From DATAOG01 sp963840925 (lineage in GTDB: Bacteria; Pseudomonadota; Alphaproteobacteria; Geminicoccales; Geminicoccaceae), in the NCBI GenBank assembly GCA_963840925.1, contig CAWJAY010000031.1, positions 27,922 through 91,921 on the forward strand: a DNA stretch of 64,000 bases, written 5' to 3'. The stretch's first letter is position 1. The number at the start of each line of letters is the position of its first letter. A program made the translations under genes and the position numbers. The notes below the pieces were generated by a model that was not told where the DNA came from, searched no databases, and saw only the letters and a program-made list of their open reading frames with translations. Shown piece after piece: positions 22,171 through 31,081 of this stretch.

Positions 22171-22590
22171 ATGATCGGCCTGGTCTTGGTCACTCACGGC
22201 CGGCTCGCCGAGGAGTTCGTCGCCGCGACCGAGCATGTCGTCGGCAGCCAGCCCAACATGCGCGCGATCTCGATCGGCCCCGATGACGACATCGAGCAGC
22301 GGCGCCGGGACATCCTGGCCGCGGTCGAGGCGGTCGACGACGGCGCCGGCGTGATCCTGCTGACCGACATGTTCGGCGGCACCCCCTCCAATCTTGCGAT
22401 CTCGATCATGGACAAGGGCAAGATCGAGGTCATTGCCGGGGTCAATCTGCCGATGCTGATCAAGCTCGCGAGCGTGCGCGAGATCGAATCCCTTGAGACC
22501 GCGGTCACCAGCGCCCAGGAGGCCGGGCGCAAGTACATCAACGTCGCCAGCACCCTGCTCAAGGTCGACAAGGGCCCCGGCCGCAAATGA
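22171..22590 (+). CDS. PTS system EIIA component, mannose/fructose family (PtsM-like)
   Basis: A 139-residue EIIA-Man domain. Its phosphorylated residue is His9 in LVTHG, and TDMFGGTPSN is the conserved second loop. Such solitary EIIA-Man proteins are regular members of the alphaproteobacterial regulatory PTS with no sugar permease. It sits 59 bases after rapZ and immediately before ptsH. Confidence 0.93.
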   Translation: MIGLVLVTHGRLAEEFVAATEHVVGSQPNMRAISIGPDDDIEQRRRDILAAVEAVDDGAGVILLTDMFGGTPSNLAISIMDKGKIEVIAGVNLPMLIKLASVREIESLETAVTSAQEAGRKYINVASTLLKVDKGPGRK

Positions 22591-22644
22591 CGCCGCCGGC
22601 GTCAGGCTTCGGTCCCGCCGCGAACGGGGTTTTGCGCCGCTAGC

Positions 22645-22896
22645 GTGACGATCGTGAACCGGCGCGGCCTGCATGCGCGCGCGGCCGCCCGGTTCGTCAA
22701 CGTGGCCGAACAGTTCGCGGCCGAGATCGAGGTCGCCAAGGATGATCTGGTGGTCGGCGGCACCTCGATCTTAGGCCTGATGATGCTGGCCGCGGCGGCC
22801 GGCTCGACCCTTGAGATCCGCGCCCGTGGCCGCGAGGCCGAACCCGCGCTCGCGGCACTGGCTGCGCTGGTCGAGCGCGGCTTCGACGAGGATTGA
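22645..22896 (+). CDS. ptsH: Phosphocarrier protein HPr, N-terminus uncertain
   Basis: HPr of the regulatory PTS: GLHARAAARFV contains the phosphorylated His and GGTSILGLMMLAA holds the serine targeted by HprK. Taken from GTG 22645 the protein has 83 residues and starts directly at the first strand (VTIVNRR), a few residues short of normal. An ATG at 22587 overlaps the ptsM stop (ATGA) but is separated from this frame by one base near the GGGGTTTT run at about 22626-22633. Either GTG is the start, or an indel has broken the N-terminus. Enzyme I is not in the window. Confidence 0.88.
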   Translation: MTIVNRRGLHARAAARFVNVAEQFAAEIEVAKDDLVVGGTSILGLMMLAAAAGSTLEIRARGREAEPALAALAALVERGFDED

Positions 22897-22904
22897 GGAA
22901 GCGC

Positions 22905-23795
22905 ATGAAACGTGCAGGCGTGATCGGGCTCGGCGACATGGGCAGCGGCCTGGCCAGGAACCTGATTGGTTCCGGGTTCGAGACCAGCGGCTTCGACCTC
23001 AGCGAGCCTCGGATGGCGGCCTTCGTCGAGATGGGCGGCCGGCCGGCAGGAAGCGTGCGCGAGGTCGGCGAGCACGCCGACGGGGTGTTCGTCATGGTCA
23101 TGAACGGCGATCAGGCGAACGCCGTCATCCTCGGTGAGGGCGGCCTCGCGTCGACGCTCAGGCCGGGCTCGGCGGTGCTGCTGACCGCGACGATCAAACC
23201 CGCTGAGGCCCGCGAGATCGGGCGCGGGCTCGAGGCCACCGGGATTGCGCTGATCAATTCGCCGGTGAGCGGCGGATTTGCGGGCGCGCAAGCGGGGACG
23301 CTCACGATGATGGTGGCCGGACCGGATCGCGCCGTGGCCGAGTATCGGCCGCTGCTGGAGGCAGTCGGCAGGTCGATCCACCGGGTCGGCGACCAGCCCG
23401 GCATGGGCCAGACGGTCAAGGCCTGCCTGCAGACGATCATCGGCGGGATCTACAGCGCCACCTTCGAGGCCGCCGCGCTCGCGGCCAAGGCGGGCATCCA
23501 GGGCCAGGTGCTGCACGACGTGGTCAGCACCTCCGCCGCCGGCTGCCTCATCGCCAATACCGCGCTCGCATGCATCATCGACCGCCGGTTCGCCGGCACC
23601 GGCAGCCAGATCGCGACGATGCACAAGGATCTCACTATCGCACTCGAACTGGCGCGCACGCTGGGCGTACCGCTGTTCACCGCCGCGACCGCGATGCAGC
23701 TGTTTCAGGCCGGCATCACGATGCATCCGGATGCTGACAACCAGGTCGTGACCCGGATCATCGAGGACATCGTGGGCGCCAAGCTCACCCGGTAG
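22905..23795 (+). CDS. NAD-dependent beta-hydroxyacid dehydrogenase (3-hydroxyisobutyrate DH family)
   Basis: A 296-residue protein with an N-terminal Rossmann fold (GLGDMGSGLARNL), the substrate motif NSPVSGGFAGAQAGTL, and the catalytic Lys in GQTVKACLQ near residue 172. The family includes 3-hydroxyisobutyrate, tartronate-semialdehyde and L-threonate dehydrogenases. The Ser-Gly-Gly motif together with the neighbouring isomerase-like gene suggests a sugar-acid substrate (L-threonate/LtnD type), which is an inference. ATG 22905 follows GAGGAA by four bases; an in-frame TTG at 22893 is less likely. Confidence 0.88.
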   Translation: MKRAGVIGLGDMGSGLARNLIGSGFETSGFDLSEPRMAAFVEMGGRPAGSVREVGEHADGVFVMVMNGDQANAVILGEGGLASTLRPGSAVLLTATIKPAEAREIGRGLEATGIALINSPVSGGFAGAQAGTLTMMVAGPDRAVAEYRPLLEAVGRSIHRVGDQPGMGQTVKACLQTIIGGIYSATFEAAALAAKAGIQGQVLHDVVSTSAAGCLIANTALACIIDRRFAGTGSQIATMHKDLTIALELARTLGVPLFTAATAMQLFQAGITMHPDADNQVVTRIIEDIVGAKLTR

Positions 23796-23811
23796 CGGGC
23801 AGCCCACGGCC

Positions 23812-24675
23812 GTGAAGCTTGGCGTCATTACCGACGGTATCAGCCGGGACCTCGCGCGGGCGCTCGCGGTCATGGACGAGTTCGGGCTCGAATACGCCGA
23901 GCTGCAGTACCTGTGGGACAAGGAGGTGGGCGACCTCGACCGCGCGGAGCGCCGGCGTGCTCTGGACCTGTTGCGGCGACACGGCAAGGCGGTCGCCTGC
24001 ATCTCGCGGCATGTGTTTGCGGGCATGCCGGTCTCGACCAGGGTCGGCGACGAGGTCCATGGACGCCACATGGACGGGCTCGAGCGCTCGATCGCGATGG
24101 CGCACGAGTTCGACTGCCCGCTGGTCCGGATCATGAGCGGCCGCAAGGAGATGATCCTCTGGGGCAGCCACGGCGCCGAGGTCTGGAACGTCGCCAAGGG
24201 CGCCTGGGATGCCCTGCTAGCCCTGATCGAGCCCGCGGTGCGCCTCGCCGAGCGCGAGGGCGTGACGCTGGTGGTCGAGACCGGCAATGGCACCATGGTG
24301 CACTCGGCCTACACCGCCCGCCGGCTCTGCGAGGCGCTCGGCAGCGATCGCCTGAAGGTGCTGTGGGACCCGGCCAACGCCTGCTACGCCCACGAGCGGG
24401 CCTGGCCCGACGGTTACGACCGGCTGAAGGGCGGCTGGCTCGGCCACCTGCACATCAAGGACGTCCAGGTCGACACCGCGCGCGCCTACCTCGAGGTCCG
24501 CGAGTTCGGCCAGGGCCAACTCGCCGATCAGTTCACGTCCTTGGCCGAGGCGCTGCGGATCGACGGCTACCCGGGCGTGGTCTCCTTCGAGAGCGTCTAT
24601 CACCCGGGCGACGGTGACTTCGAGGCCGGGTTCAGGGCCTGCATCGGCCGCTTCAAGGCGACGTTCGGCGACTAG
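23812..24675 (+). CDS. Sugar phosphate isomerase/epimerase-like TIM barrel protein
   Basis: A 287-residue xylose-isomerase-like barrel. Metal-site features include VVETGNG, LWDPANACY and HLHIKDVQVD, with a C-terminal SFESVYHPG. Start GTG 23812, 16 bases after the dehydrogenase stop, so the pair is likely co-transcribed and may act in one catabolic route, such as that of a sugar acid. The exact substrate is not readable. It converges with the cytochrome gene, three bases apart. Confidence 0.85.
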   Translation: MKLGVITDGISRDLARALAVMDEFGLEYAELQYLWDKEVGDLDRAERRRALDLLRRHGKAVACISRHVFAGMPVSTRVGDEVHGRHMDGLERSIAMAHEFDCPLVRIMSGRKEMILWGSHGAEVWNVAKGAWDALLALIEPAVRLAEREGVTLVVETGNGTMVHSAYTARRLCEALGSDRLKVLWDPANACYAHERAWPDGYDRLKGGWLGHLHIKDVQVDTARAYLEVREFGQGQLADQFTSLAEALRIDGYPGVVSFESVYHPGDGDFEAGFRACIGRFKATFGD

Positions 24676-24678
24676 CGG

Positions 24679-25281
24679 TCATCCGGACGGGCACTCGGCG
24701 CCGGTCTCGATCCAGCCCTTGATCAGCTCGCCGAAGCGCGCCTGGTTGCCGGGCACCGGTGTCCGGCCGGCGTCCGGCTGCCAGCCCCAGCCGACCAGCG
24801 AATCCTCGGCCATGTGCTCGTGGATCTCGGCGAGGGTCCGGCCGCCGTTGCGCTCCGAATCCTTGAGCTGGGCGCAGATCTGGCCGAGCGAGAGCCCCTG
24901 CCAGGCCATCTCGATCGGTGCCAGGTGCCACTCCGGATGTCCGGGCAGACCTGCGCGATCGTTGTTCGAGGCCTGATGGCAGGTGTTGCAGTGCAGGCCA
25001 GCCGCGCCAAAATCGCCATCCCCACGCACCACTGCCGGCAGATGCAGGTGGCCGTCGTCGCCCTGGAGCGGGCGGTCGCCCGCGGGATGGCAGTTCACGC
25101 AGCGCGGATGCGTGATCACCTTGCCGGCCTCGGCGAACAGCGCGCGCGAGCGCTCGCCCTGATCGATGATGCCGTCGAAGGCGCTTGCAGGCTTCAGGTC
25201 CTGGGCGCCTGCCGGTCCGGGCAGCGCCAGCGCCGCGAGCCCCACCAGGATGGCCGAACCGAGGCTCACTGATCTCTGCAT
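24679..25281 (-). CDS. Periplasmic dihaem c-type cytochrome
   Basis: A 200-residue protein with a cleavable signal peptide (residues 1-26, ending GPAGA) and two haem-binding motifs, CVNCH at 61-65 and CNTCH at 98-102. It lies downstream of a molybdenum hydroxylase with an exported large subunit, so it probably accepts the electrons of that enzyme in the periplasm. Similar proteins are commonly labelled isoquinoline 1-oxidoreductase subunit because of this neighbourhood. No close cytochrome class is recognised. Confidence 0.82.
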   Translation of the reverse strand: MQRSVSLGSAILVGLAALALPGPAGAQDLKPASAFDGIIDQGERSRALFAEAGKVITHPRCVNCHPAGDRPLQGDDGHLHLPAVVRGDGDFGAAGLHCNTCHQASNNDRAGLPGHPEWHLAPIEMAWQGLSLGQICAQLKDSERNGGRTLAEIHEHMAEDSLVGWGWQPDAGRTPVPGNQARFGELIKGWIETGAECPSG

Positions 25282-25380
25282 GATGCGGCTCCAGTCCTGG
25301 CGCGCTTGGCGCGCAGCGGCCGGCCACGGAGAACCGCGGCCGGCCTGATCAGTCTTGCAGGGCGTGAGGCCTCGGGACGC

Positions 25381-27582
25381 CTAGGCGGTCCCGAGGTCGT
25401 GACGCTCGAACGGGAGCACCCGGACCCGCTTGCCGGTCGCGGCGAACACCGCGTTCGCGAGCGCCGGCCCGATCGGCGGCACGCCCGGCTCGCCGACCCC
25501 GGTCGGCGGCTCGCTCGAGGGCACGATGTGGACCTCGACTTTCGGCATCTCGGCGATGGTCAGCATCCGGTAGCGGTCGAAGTTGGTCTCCTGGACCCGA
25601 CCGCCCTCCAGCGTGACCGCGCTCTTCAGGATCGCGCCCAGCCCGAAGCCGATGCCGCCCTCCATCTGCGCCTTGACGATGTCCGGGTTGACCACGATGC
25701 CGCAGTCGACCGCGCACACCACCCGCTCGACCTTGATCCCGCCGTCGTCCTTGAGCGAGATCTCGGCGACCTGGGCGACGTAGCTGCTGAACGATTCGTG
25801 CACCGCGATGCCGCGGAAGCGGCCCTCGGGCAACGGCTGCCCCCAGCCCGCCTTCTCGGCAACTAGGTTCAGGACGCCCAGGTGGCGCGGATGCCCGGCC
25901 AGCAGTTCGCGGCGGAACTCGACCGGGTCGCGTCCGGCGGCCTGCGCCAGTTCGTCCAGGAAGACCTCGGTCGAATATGCCGTGTGGGTCGAGCCGACCG
26001 AGCGCCACCACAGCACCGGCACCTTGACGTCGGTCGTCACCAGGTCGACCAGCAGGTTCGGCACCCTGTAGGGCAGATTGGCCGCGCCCTCGACCGAGGT
26101 CGCATCGACGCTGTTCTTGACGATCATGGCCTCGAACGGCGTCCCGGCCGCGATCGACTGGCCGACGATCCGCTGCTGCCAGCCGATCAGGCGGCCGCCG
26201 GCGTCGAGCCCGGCCTTGAGCTTGTGGAAATACATCGGCCGGTAGCGGCCGCCCGCCATGTCGTCCTCGCGGGTCCATTGCACCTTGACTGGCGCCTTGG
26301 CCCCGGTCGCTTTCAGCACGCTCACGACCTCGACGATCACGTCGGCATCGGCGACCGCCCGCCGGCCGAAGAAGCCGCCGGGCGTCATCACGTGCAGCTT
26401 CACGTTCGCCGGGTCGATCCCCATGATCTCGGCGCTGACCGCCTGGTACAGATCGGGCATCTGATGCCCGGCCCAGACCTCCAGCGTGCCGTTCGCAAAG
26501 CGCGCGACCGCATCGAGCGGCTCCATCGCGGCATGCGCGAGGTAGGGAAACTCGAACTCGGCCTCCACGACCTTGGCAGCACCTGCGAGCGCCCCCTTGG
26601 CGTCGCCATCGTTGCGCGCGATCGCGGCCTCGCCTTCGGCCAGCCGCTTGTACTCGGCCATCAGCTCGGCCGTGCCGCGCGTCTCGGCTTCGCTCTCGTC
26701 CCACTCGACGGTCAAAAGATCCCGGCCCTTGAGCGCCGACCAGGTGTCCTTGGCGACGACCGCGATCCCGCGCGGCGTCTCGACCACATCGACCACGCCG
26801 GCGACCGCCTTGGTCGCCGAGGCATCGAACGATTTCGCCTTGGCGCCGAACAGCGGCGGGCGCGCGAGCACGGCGGTCAGCATCCCGGGCAGCCGGACGT
26901 CAATCGGGAACTGCTGCCTGCCCGTGGTCTTGGCGATCGAATCGAGCCGACGCAGCTTTTCGTTGCCGATAAAGACCCAGGCCGATGGGTCCTTGAGCTT
27001 GACCTCTTGCGGCGGCCTCACCCGGGCCGCCTGGTCGGCGAGCGCGCCGAAGCTCGCCGACTGCCCCGAGCCATGGCTGAGGACACCGTCCTTCACGTCG
27101 ATCTCGGCCGCCGGCACCGACCAGGTCTCGGCCGCGGCCTGGACCAGCATCGCGCGCGCGACCGCGCCGGCCTGGCGGTAGCGCTGCCAGGAGCTGGTCG
27201 TGCTCGAGGAGCCGCCGGTGCCCTGGATTTTGCCGCCCCAGGTCACATTGCCATAGAGCTTCGGATTGCCGGCGACGCCCTCGACCTCGAGCTTCGACCA
27301 GTCGGCGTCGAGCTCCTCGGCGACCAGCGTCGCGACCATGGTATAGACCCCCTGGCCGCCGTCCATATTCGCGGCCAGCACGGTCACCCTGCCGTCCGGC
27401 GCGATCCGCAGGTAGGCGTTGATCGGGTTGATGGCCTCGGCGTCGGCCGCGCGCGCCGCGGGCCCGAGCGGGATATGGAAGCCGATCGTCAGGCCCGCGC
27501 CAGCCGCGGCCGCGCCGACCAGGAACTGCCGCCGGCTCGCGCCGGCAGGCCCAGCTGCCAACTCGGTTCTGATCGCGCGCAT
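25381..27582 (-). CDS. Molybdopterin-binding aldehyde/N-heterocycle dehydrogenase large subunit (IorB type), Tat-exported
   Basis: A 733-residue xanthine-oxidase-family Mo subunit. It has a Tat signal (ASRRQFLVG at residues 15-23, hydrophobic core to about residue 45), the aldehyde-oxidase-like a/b hammerhead, and the C-terminal GVGEPG with the catalytic Glu. The layout in two fused Mo-binding halves matches IorB/isoquinoline 1-oxidoreductase beta subunits and relatives acting on aldehydes or N-heterocycles. Substrate not determined. iorA is immediately upstream (start of this gene is 3 bases after its stop). Confidence 0.9.
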   Translation of the reverse strand: MRAIRTELAAGPAGASRRQFLVGAAAAGAGLTIGFHIPLGPAARAADAEAINPINAYLRIAPDGRVTVLAANMDGGQGVYTMVATLVAEELDADWSKLEVEGVAGNPKLYGNVTWGGKIQGTGGSSSTTSSWQRYRQAGAVARAMLVQAAAETWSVPAAEIDVKDGVLSHGSGQSASFGALADQAARVRPPQEVKLKDPSAWVFIGNEKLRRLDSIAKTTGRQQFPIDVRLPGMLTAVLARPPLFGAKAKSFDASATKAVAGVVDVVETPRGIAVVAKDTWSALKGRDLLTVEWDESEAETRGTAELMAEYKRLAEGEAAIARNDGDAKGALAGAAKVVEAEFEFPYLAHAAMEPLDAVARFANGTLEVWAGHQMPDLYQAVSAEIMGIDPANVKLHVMTPGGFFGRRAVADADVIVEVVSVLKATGAKAPVKVQWTREDDMAGGRYRPMYFHKLKAGLDAGGRLIGWQQRIVGQSIAAGTPFEAMIVKNSVDATSVEGAANLPYRVPNLLVDLVTTDVKVPVLWWRSVGSTHTAYSTEVFLDELAQAAGRDPVEFRRELLAGHPRHLGVLNLVAEKAGWGQPLPEGRFRGIAVHESFSSYVAQVAEISLKDDGGIKVERVVCAVDCGIVVNPDIVKAQMEGGIGFGLGAILKSAVTLEGGRVQETNFDRYRMLTIAEMPKVEVHIVPSSEPPTGVGEPGVPPIGPALANAVFAATGKRVRVLPFERHDLGTA

Positions 27583-27585
27583 CGG

Positions 27586-28041
27586 TCAGACCTCCATCAG
27601 CCGCGCCGCCTCGTGCACGGCGGCGCGGATCCGGTGATAGGTGGCGCAGCGGCAGATGTTGCCCGCGAGCCCGGCGTCGATGTCGGCATCCGACGGCTTC
27701 TCGAGCTCCGACAGCAGCGCGATCGTGGTCATGATCTGACCCGACTGGCAGTAGCCGCACTGGACGACATCGAGCTGTTGCCAAGCGGTCTGAACCGCCT
27801 GCGCGGCCTTGCCTGAGACGCCCTCAATCGTCGTGATCTCGCTGCCCTCGAAGTCGGCCGCGCGCGCGATGCACGACCGCATCGCCAAGCCGTCGACATG
27901 GACCGTGCAGGCGCCGCACTGGGCGATCCCGCAGCCGTACTTGGTGCCGGTCAGGCCGAGCGTGTCGCGCAGCACCCACAAAAGCGGCGTGTCAGGCTCG
28001 ACCTCGACGTCATGGGTTTGACCGTTGACCTGGAGCTTCAT
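27586..28041 (-). CDS. (2Fe-2S)-binding subunit of the molybdenum hydroxylase (IorA type)
   Basis: A 151-residue two-cluster ferredoxin-like subunit. The plant-type 2Fe-2S cluster is at CGIAQCGAC (Cys37, 42, 45) plus Cys57; the second cluster uses CGYCQSGQ and NICRCATY. It has no signal peptide and presumably crosses the membrane with the Tat-exported IorB. Start ATG 28041 is chosen because the protein then begins at the conserved MKLQVNG; upstream frame is open to 28086. First gene of iorA-iorB; the cytochrome lies downstream. Confidence 0.92.
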   Translation of the reverse strand: MKLQVNGQTHDVEVEPDTPLLWVLRDTLGLTGTKYGCGIAQCGACTVHVDGLAMRSCIARAADFEGSEITTIEGVSGKAAQAVQTAWQQLDVVQCGYCQSGQIMTTIALLSELEKPSDADIDAGLAGNICRCATYHRIRAAVHEAARLMEV

Positions 28042-28308
28042 GTCGTCCCCGTCCTTCGATTGTGTTGCCCTGGCTTCTGTTTGCACCTGCGTTTGGAGAA
28101 AGAATAATCCGCGTCGCCGCCCCGGCCAGAGCCGGCGTGCAAATCTCCTGCGCCGCGCTCGGAATCGCCGAGCGGCATCGGGGGCCGGCTTGCCCGCGGC
28201 GGGCGCTTGTGATTAAAGGCGGGCGGCAAACGGGCGAGCAGTTTCCGGGCGCCGCCCGCCTTGGTCGCCCGATCGACACGAGTTTCCCTCCCGACGCGAA
28301 GGGCCGCA
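28042..28308 (+). other. Divergent promoter and ahcY leader with hairpins
   Basis: 266 bases between divergent iorA and ahcY. They hold a 7-bp hairpin at 28156-28174 (CGCTCGG / CCGAGCG, 5-base loop) and a 10-bp hairpin at 28218-28260 described separately. No standard SAH or SAM riboswitch signature was recognised. Confidence 0.4.
28218..28271 (+). promoter_or_regulatory. Hairpin with possible pseudoknot in the ahcY leader
   Basis: GGCGGGCGGC (28218-28227) pairs perfectly with GCCGCCCGCC (28251-28260). AAAC (28228-28231) can also pair with GTTT (28241-28244). In addition, loop bases CGGGCGA (28231-28237) match TCGCCCG (28265-28271) downstream, which could form an H-type pseudoknot ending 38 bases before the ahcY start. 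This could be a cis-regulator of ahcY. High GC makes chance pairing a real alternative. Confidence 0.35.
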
Positions 28309-29604
<1,296 letters not shown>

Positions 29605-29619
29605 GGCGCGGGCTCGGCC

Positions 29620-30099
29620 GTGACGAGGCCGGCCGAGCTCCAGCTTCCCGATCCGGGCGCGACCCGCGCGCTCGGGGCGCGGCTCGGGCGCCTGCTCCGC
29701 GGTGGCGACGTGGTGGCGCTCCGTGGCCCGCTCGGCGCCGGCAAGACCGAGCTTGCCCGCGCGCTGATCCGGGCGCTCGCGGGCGCCTCGATCGAGGTGC
29801 CGAGCCCGAGCTTCACGCTGATCCAGGACTACCCGCTCGCCGGTCTCCTGATCCGGCACATCGATCTCTACCGCATCCGCGATCCGGCCGAGCTGCTCGA
29901 GCTTGGCCTCGACGCGCCGGCTGCGGATGAGGCGTGGCTGATCGAATGGCCCGAGCAGGCCGGAGGCCTGTTGCCGGACGACCGGCTCGAGCTCTGCCTC
30001 GCGCAGGGGCCCGGGCCAGACGCCCGGATCGCGCGCCTGGTCGCGGGACCCGGCTGGCTCGATCGGCTGGCAGCGCTCGAGGGCGAGCCGGATGGCTGA
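29620..30099 (+). CDS. tsaE: tRNA threonylcarbamoyladenosine biosynthesis ATPase TsaE
   Basis: ATPase of the t6A37 tRNA modification complex with TsaB and TsaD. 159 residues; Walker A is GPLGAGKT (36-43), followed by SPSFTLIQDY and HIDLYRI, both family hallmarks. Start is GTG 29620, 15 bases after ahcY. The 3' end overlaps the kinase gene by eight bases, so the two are coupled. Confidence 0.94.
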   Translation: MTRPAELQLPDPGATRALGARLGRLLRGGDVVALRGPLGAGKTELARALIRALAGASIEVPSPSFTLIQDYPLAGLLIRHIDLYRIRDPAELLELGLDAPAADEAWLIEWPEQAGGLLPDDRLELCLAQGPGPDARIARLVAGPGWLDRLAALEGEPDG

Positions 30100-31048
30100 G
30101 CGCGGCGTCGCGATCGATGCCTTCCTTGGCGCTCATGGTTTCGGCGGCGCCAGGCGCTCGCCGCTCGCCGGCGATGCCTCGGTCCGCCGCTACCAGCGGC
30201 TGACCGGCGGTCCTCGCCCGGCGGTCCTGATGGACGCGCCGCCGGCGGCGCTCGACGTCCGTCCCTTCCTCGAAGTCGCGCGATGGCTGTCGGAGCTCGG
30301 CCTGAGCGCGCCCGAGGTGATCGCCGCCGACGCCGCCCTGGGGCTCGTCCTGCTCGAGGATCTGGGCGATGACCTGTTCAGCCGGGTGGTCGCCGAGCGC
30401 GCGCTCGAGCCTTGCCTCTATGAGACCGCGGTCGACCTGCTGGCAATGCTGCACCGGACCCCGCCCGATCCGGCCCTGCCGCGCTACGACGACCCTTGGC
30501 TGATGCGCGAGGCAGAATTGCTGACCGAGTGGTACGCCCCGGCGCTCGGGGCGGCCGCCGCGGCCGACTACCGCGCGATCTGGCGAAGTCTGCTGCCGGC
30601 TGCGCGGGTCGGCGCCGAGGGCTTCGTCTACGTCGACTACCACGCCGACAACCTGCTCTGGCTGCCGGCGCGCGCAGGCCTCGCCCGGGTCGGCCTGCTC
30701 GACTTCCAGGACGCGCGCCTGGGTCCGCCCGCCTACGACCTGGTCTCGCTGCTGGAGGATGCGCGGCGCGACGTCGACCCGGATCTCGCCCGGGCCATGC
30801 GGGACCGCTACCTTGCCGCCCGGCCGGAGCTCGATGCCGACGCCTTCCGTGCCGCCTATGCCGTCCTCGGCGCCCAGCGCAACTCCAAGATCCTCGGGCT
30901 GTTCACCCGCCTCGCGCGGCGCGATGGCAAACCGCAGTATCTGGACCTGCTGCCCCGAGTCCGCGCGCATCTCGACCACAACCTCCGCAATCCGCTGCTG
31001 GCGCCGCTGCGGCGCTGGTTCGGGCGCCACCTGCGGGGTGATCGTTAG
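30092..31048 (+). CDS. Aminoglycoside-phosphotransferase-fold sugar kinase (AmgK-like)
   Basis: A 318-residue kinase with the choline/aminoglycoside kinase fold. Residues YVDYHADNLLWL (catalytic Asp and Asn) and LLDFQDARLGPPAYDLVSLLEDARRD (metal-binding Asp) are visible. By position after tsaE it corresponds to AmgK, which phosphorylates N-acetylmuramate/N-acetylglucosamine for cell-wall recycling. AmgK normally is followed by the nucleotidyltransferase MurU, but here addB follows after 33 bases, so the recycling route is not complete at this locus. Confidence 0.82.
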   Translation: MAERGVAIDAFLGAHGFGGARRSPLAGDASVRRYQRLTGGPRPAVLMDAPPAALDVRPFLEVARWLSELGLSAPEVIAADAALGLVLLEDLGDDLFSRVVAERALEPCLYETAVDLLAMLHRTPPDPALPRYDDPWLMREAELLTEWYAPALGAAAAADYRAIWRSLLPAARVGAEGFVYVDYHADNLLWLPARAGLARVGLLDFQDARLGPPAYDLVSLLEDARRDVDPDLARAMRDRYLAARPELDADAFRAAYAVLGAQRNSKILGLFTRLARRDGKPQYLDLLPRVRAHLDHNLRNPLLAPLRRWFGRHLRGDR

Positions 31049-31081
31049 CACGGGGCTCCACTTGTGGTAGACTGAGGCATC

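Noticed and set aside
25882..27816. 644-residue open frame on the plus strand
   Set aside because: Antisense to the IorB-type Mo subunit; no domain features.
28087..28308. SAH or SAM riboswitch before ahcY
   Set aside because: I compared the leader by eye with the SAH, SAM-II, SAM-V and SAM/SAH patterns I remember and saw no match; only an unclassified hairpin is reported.
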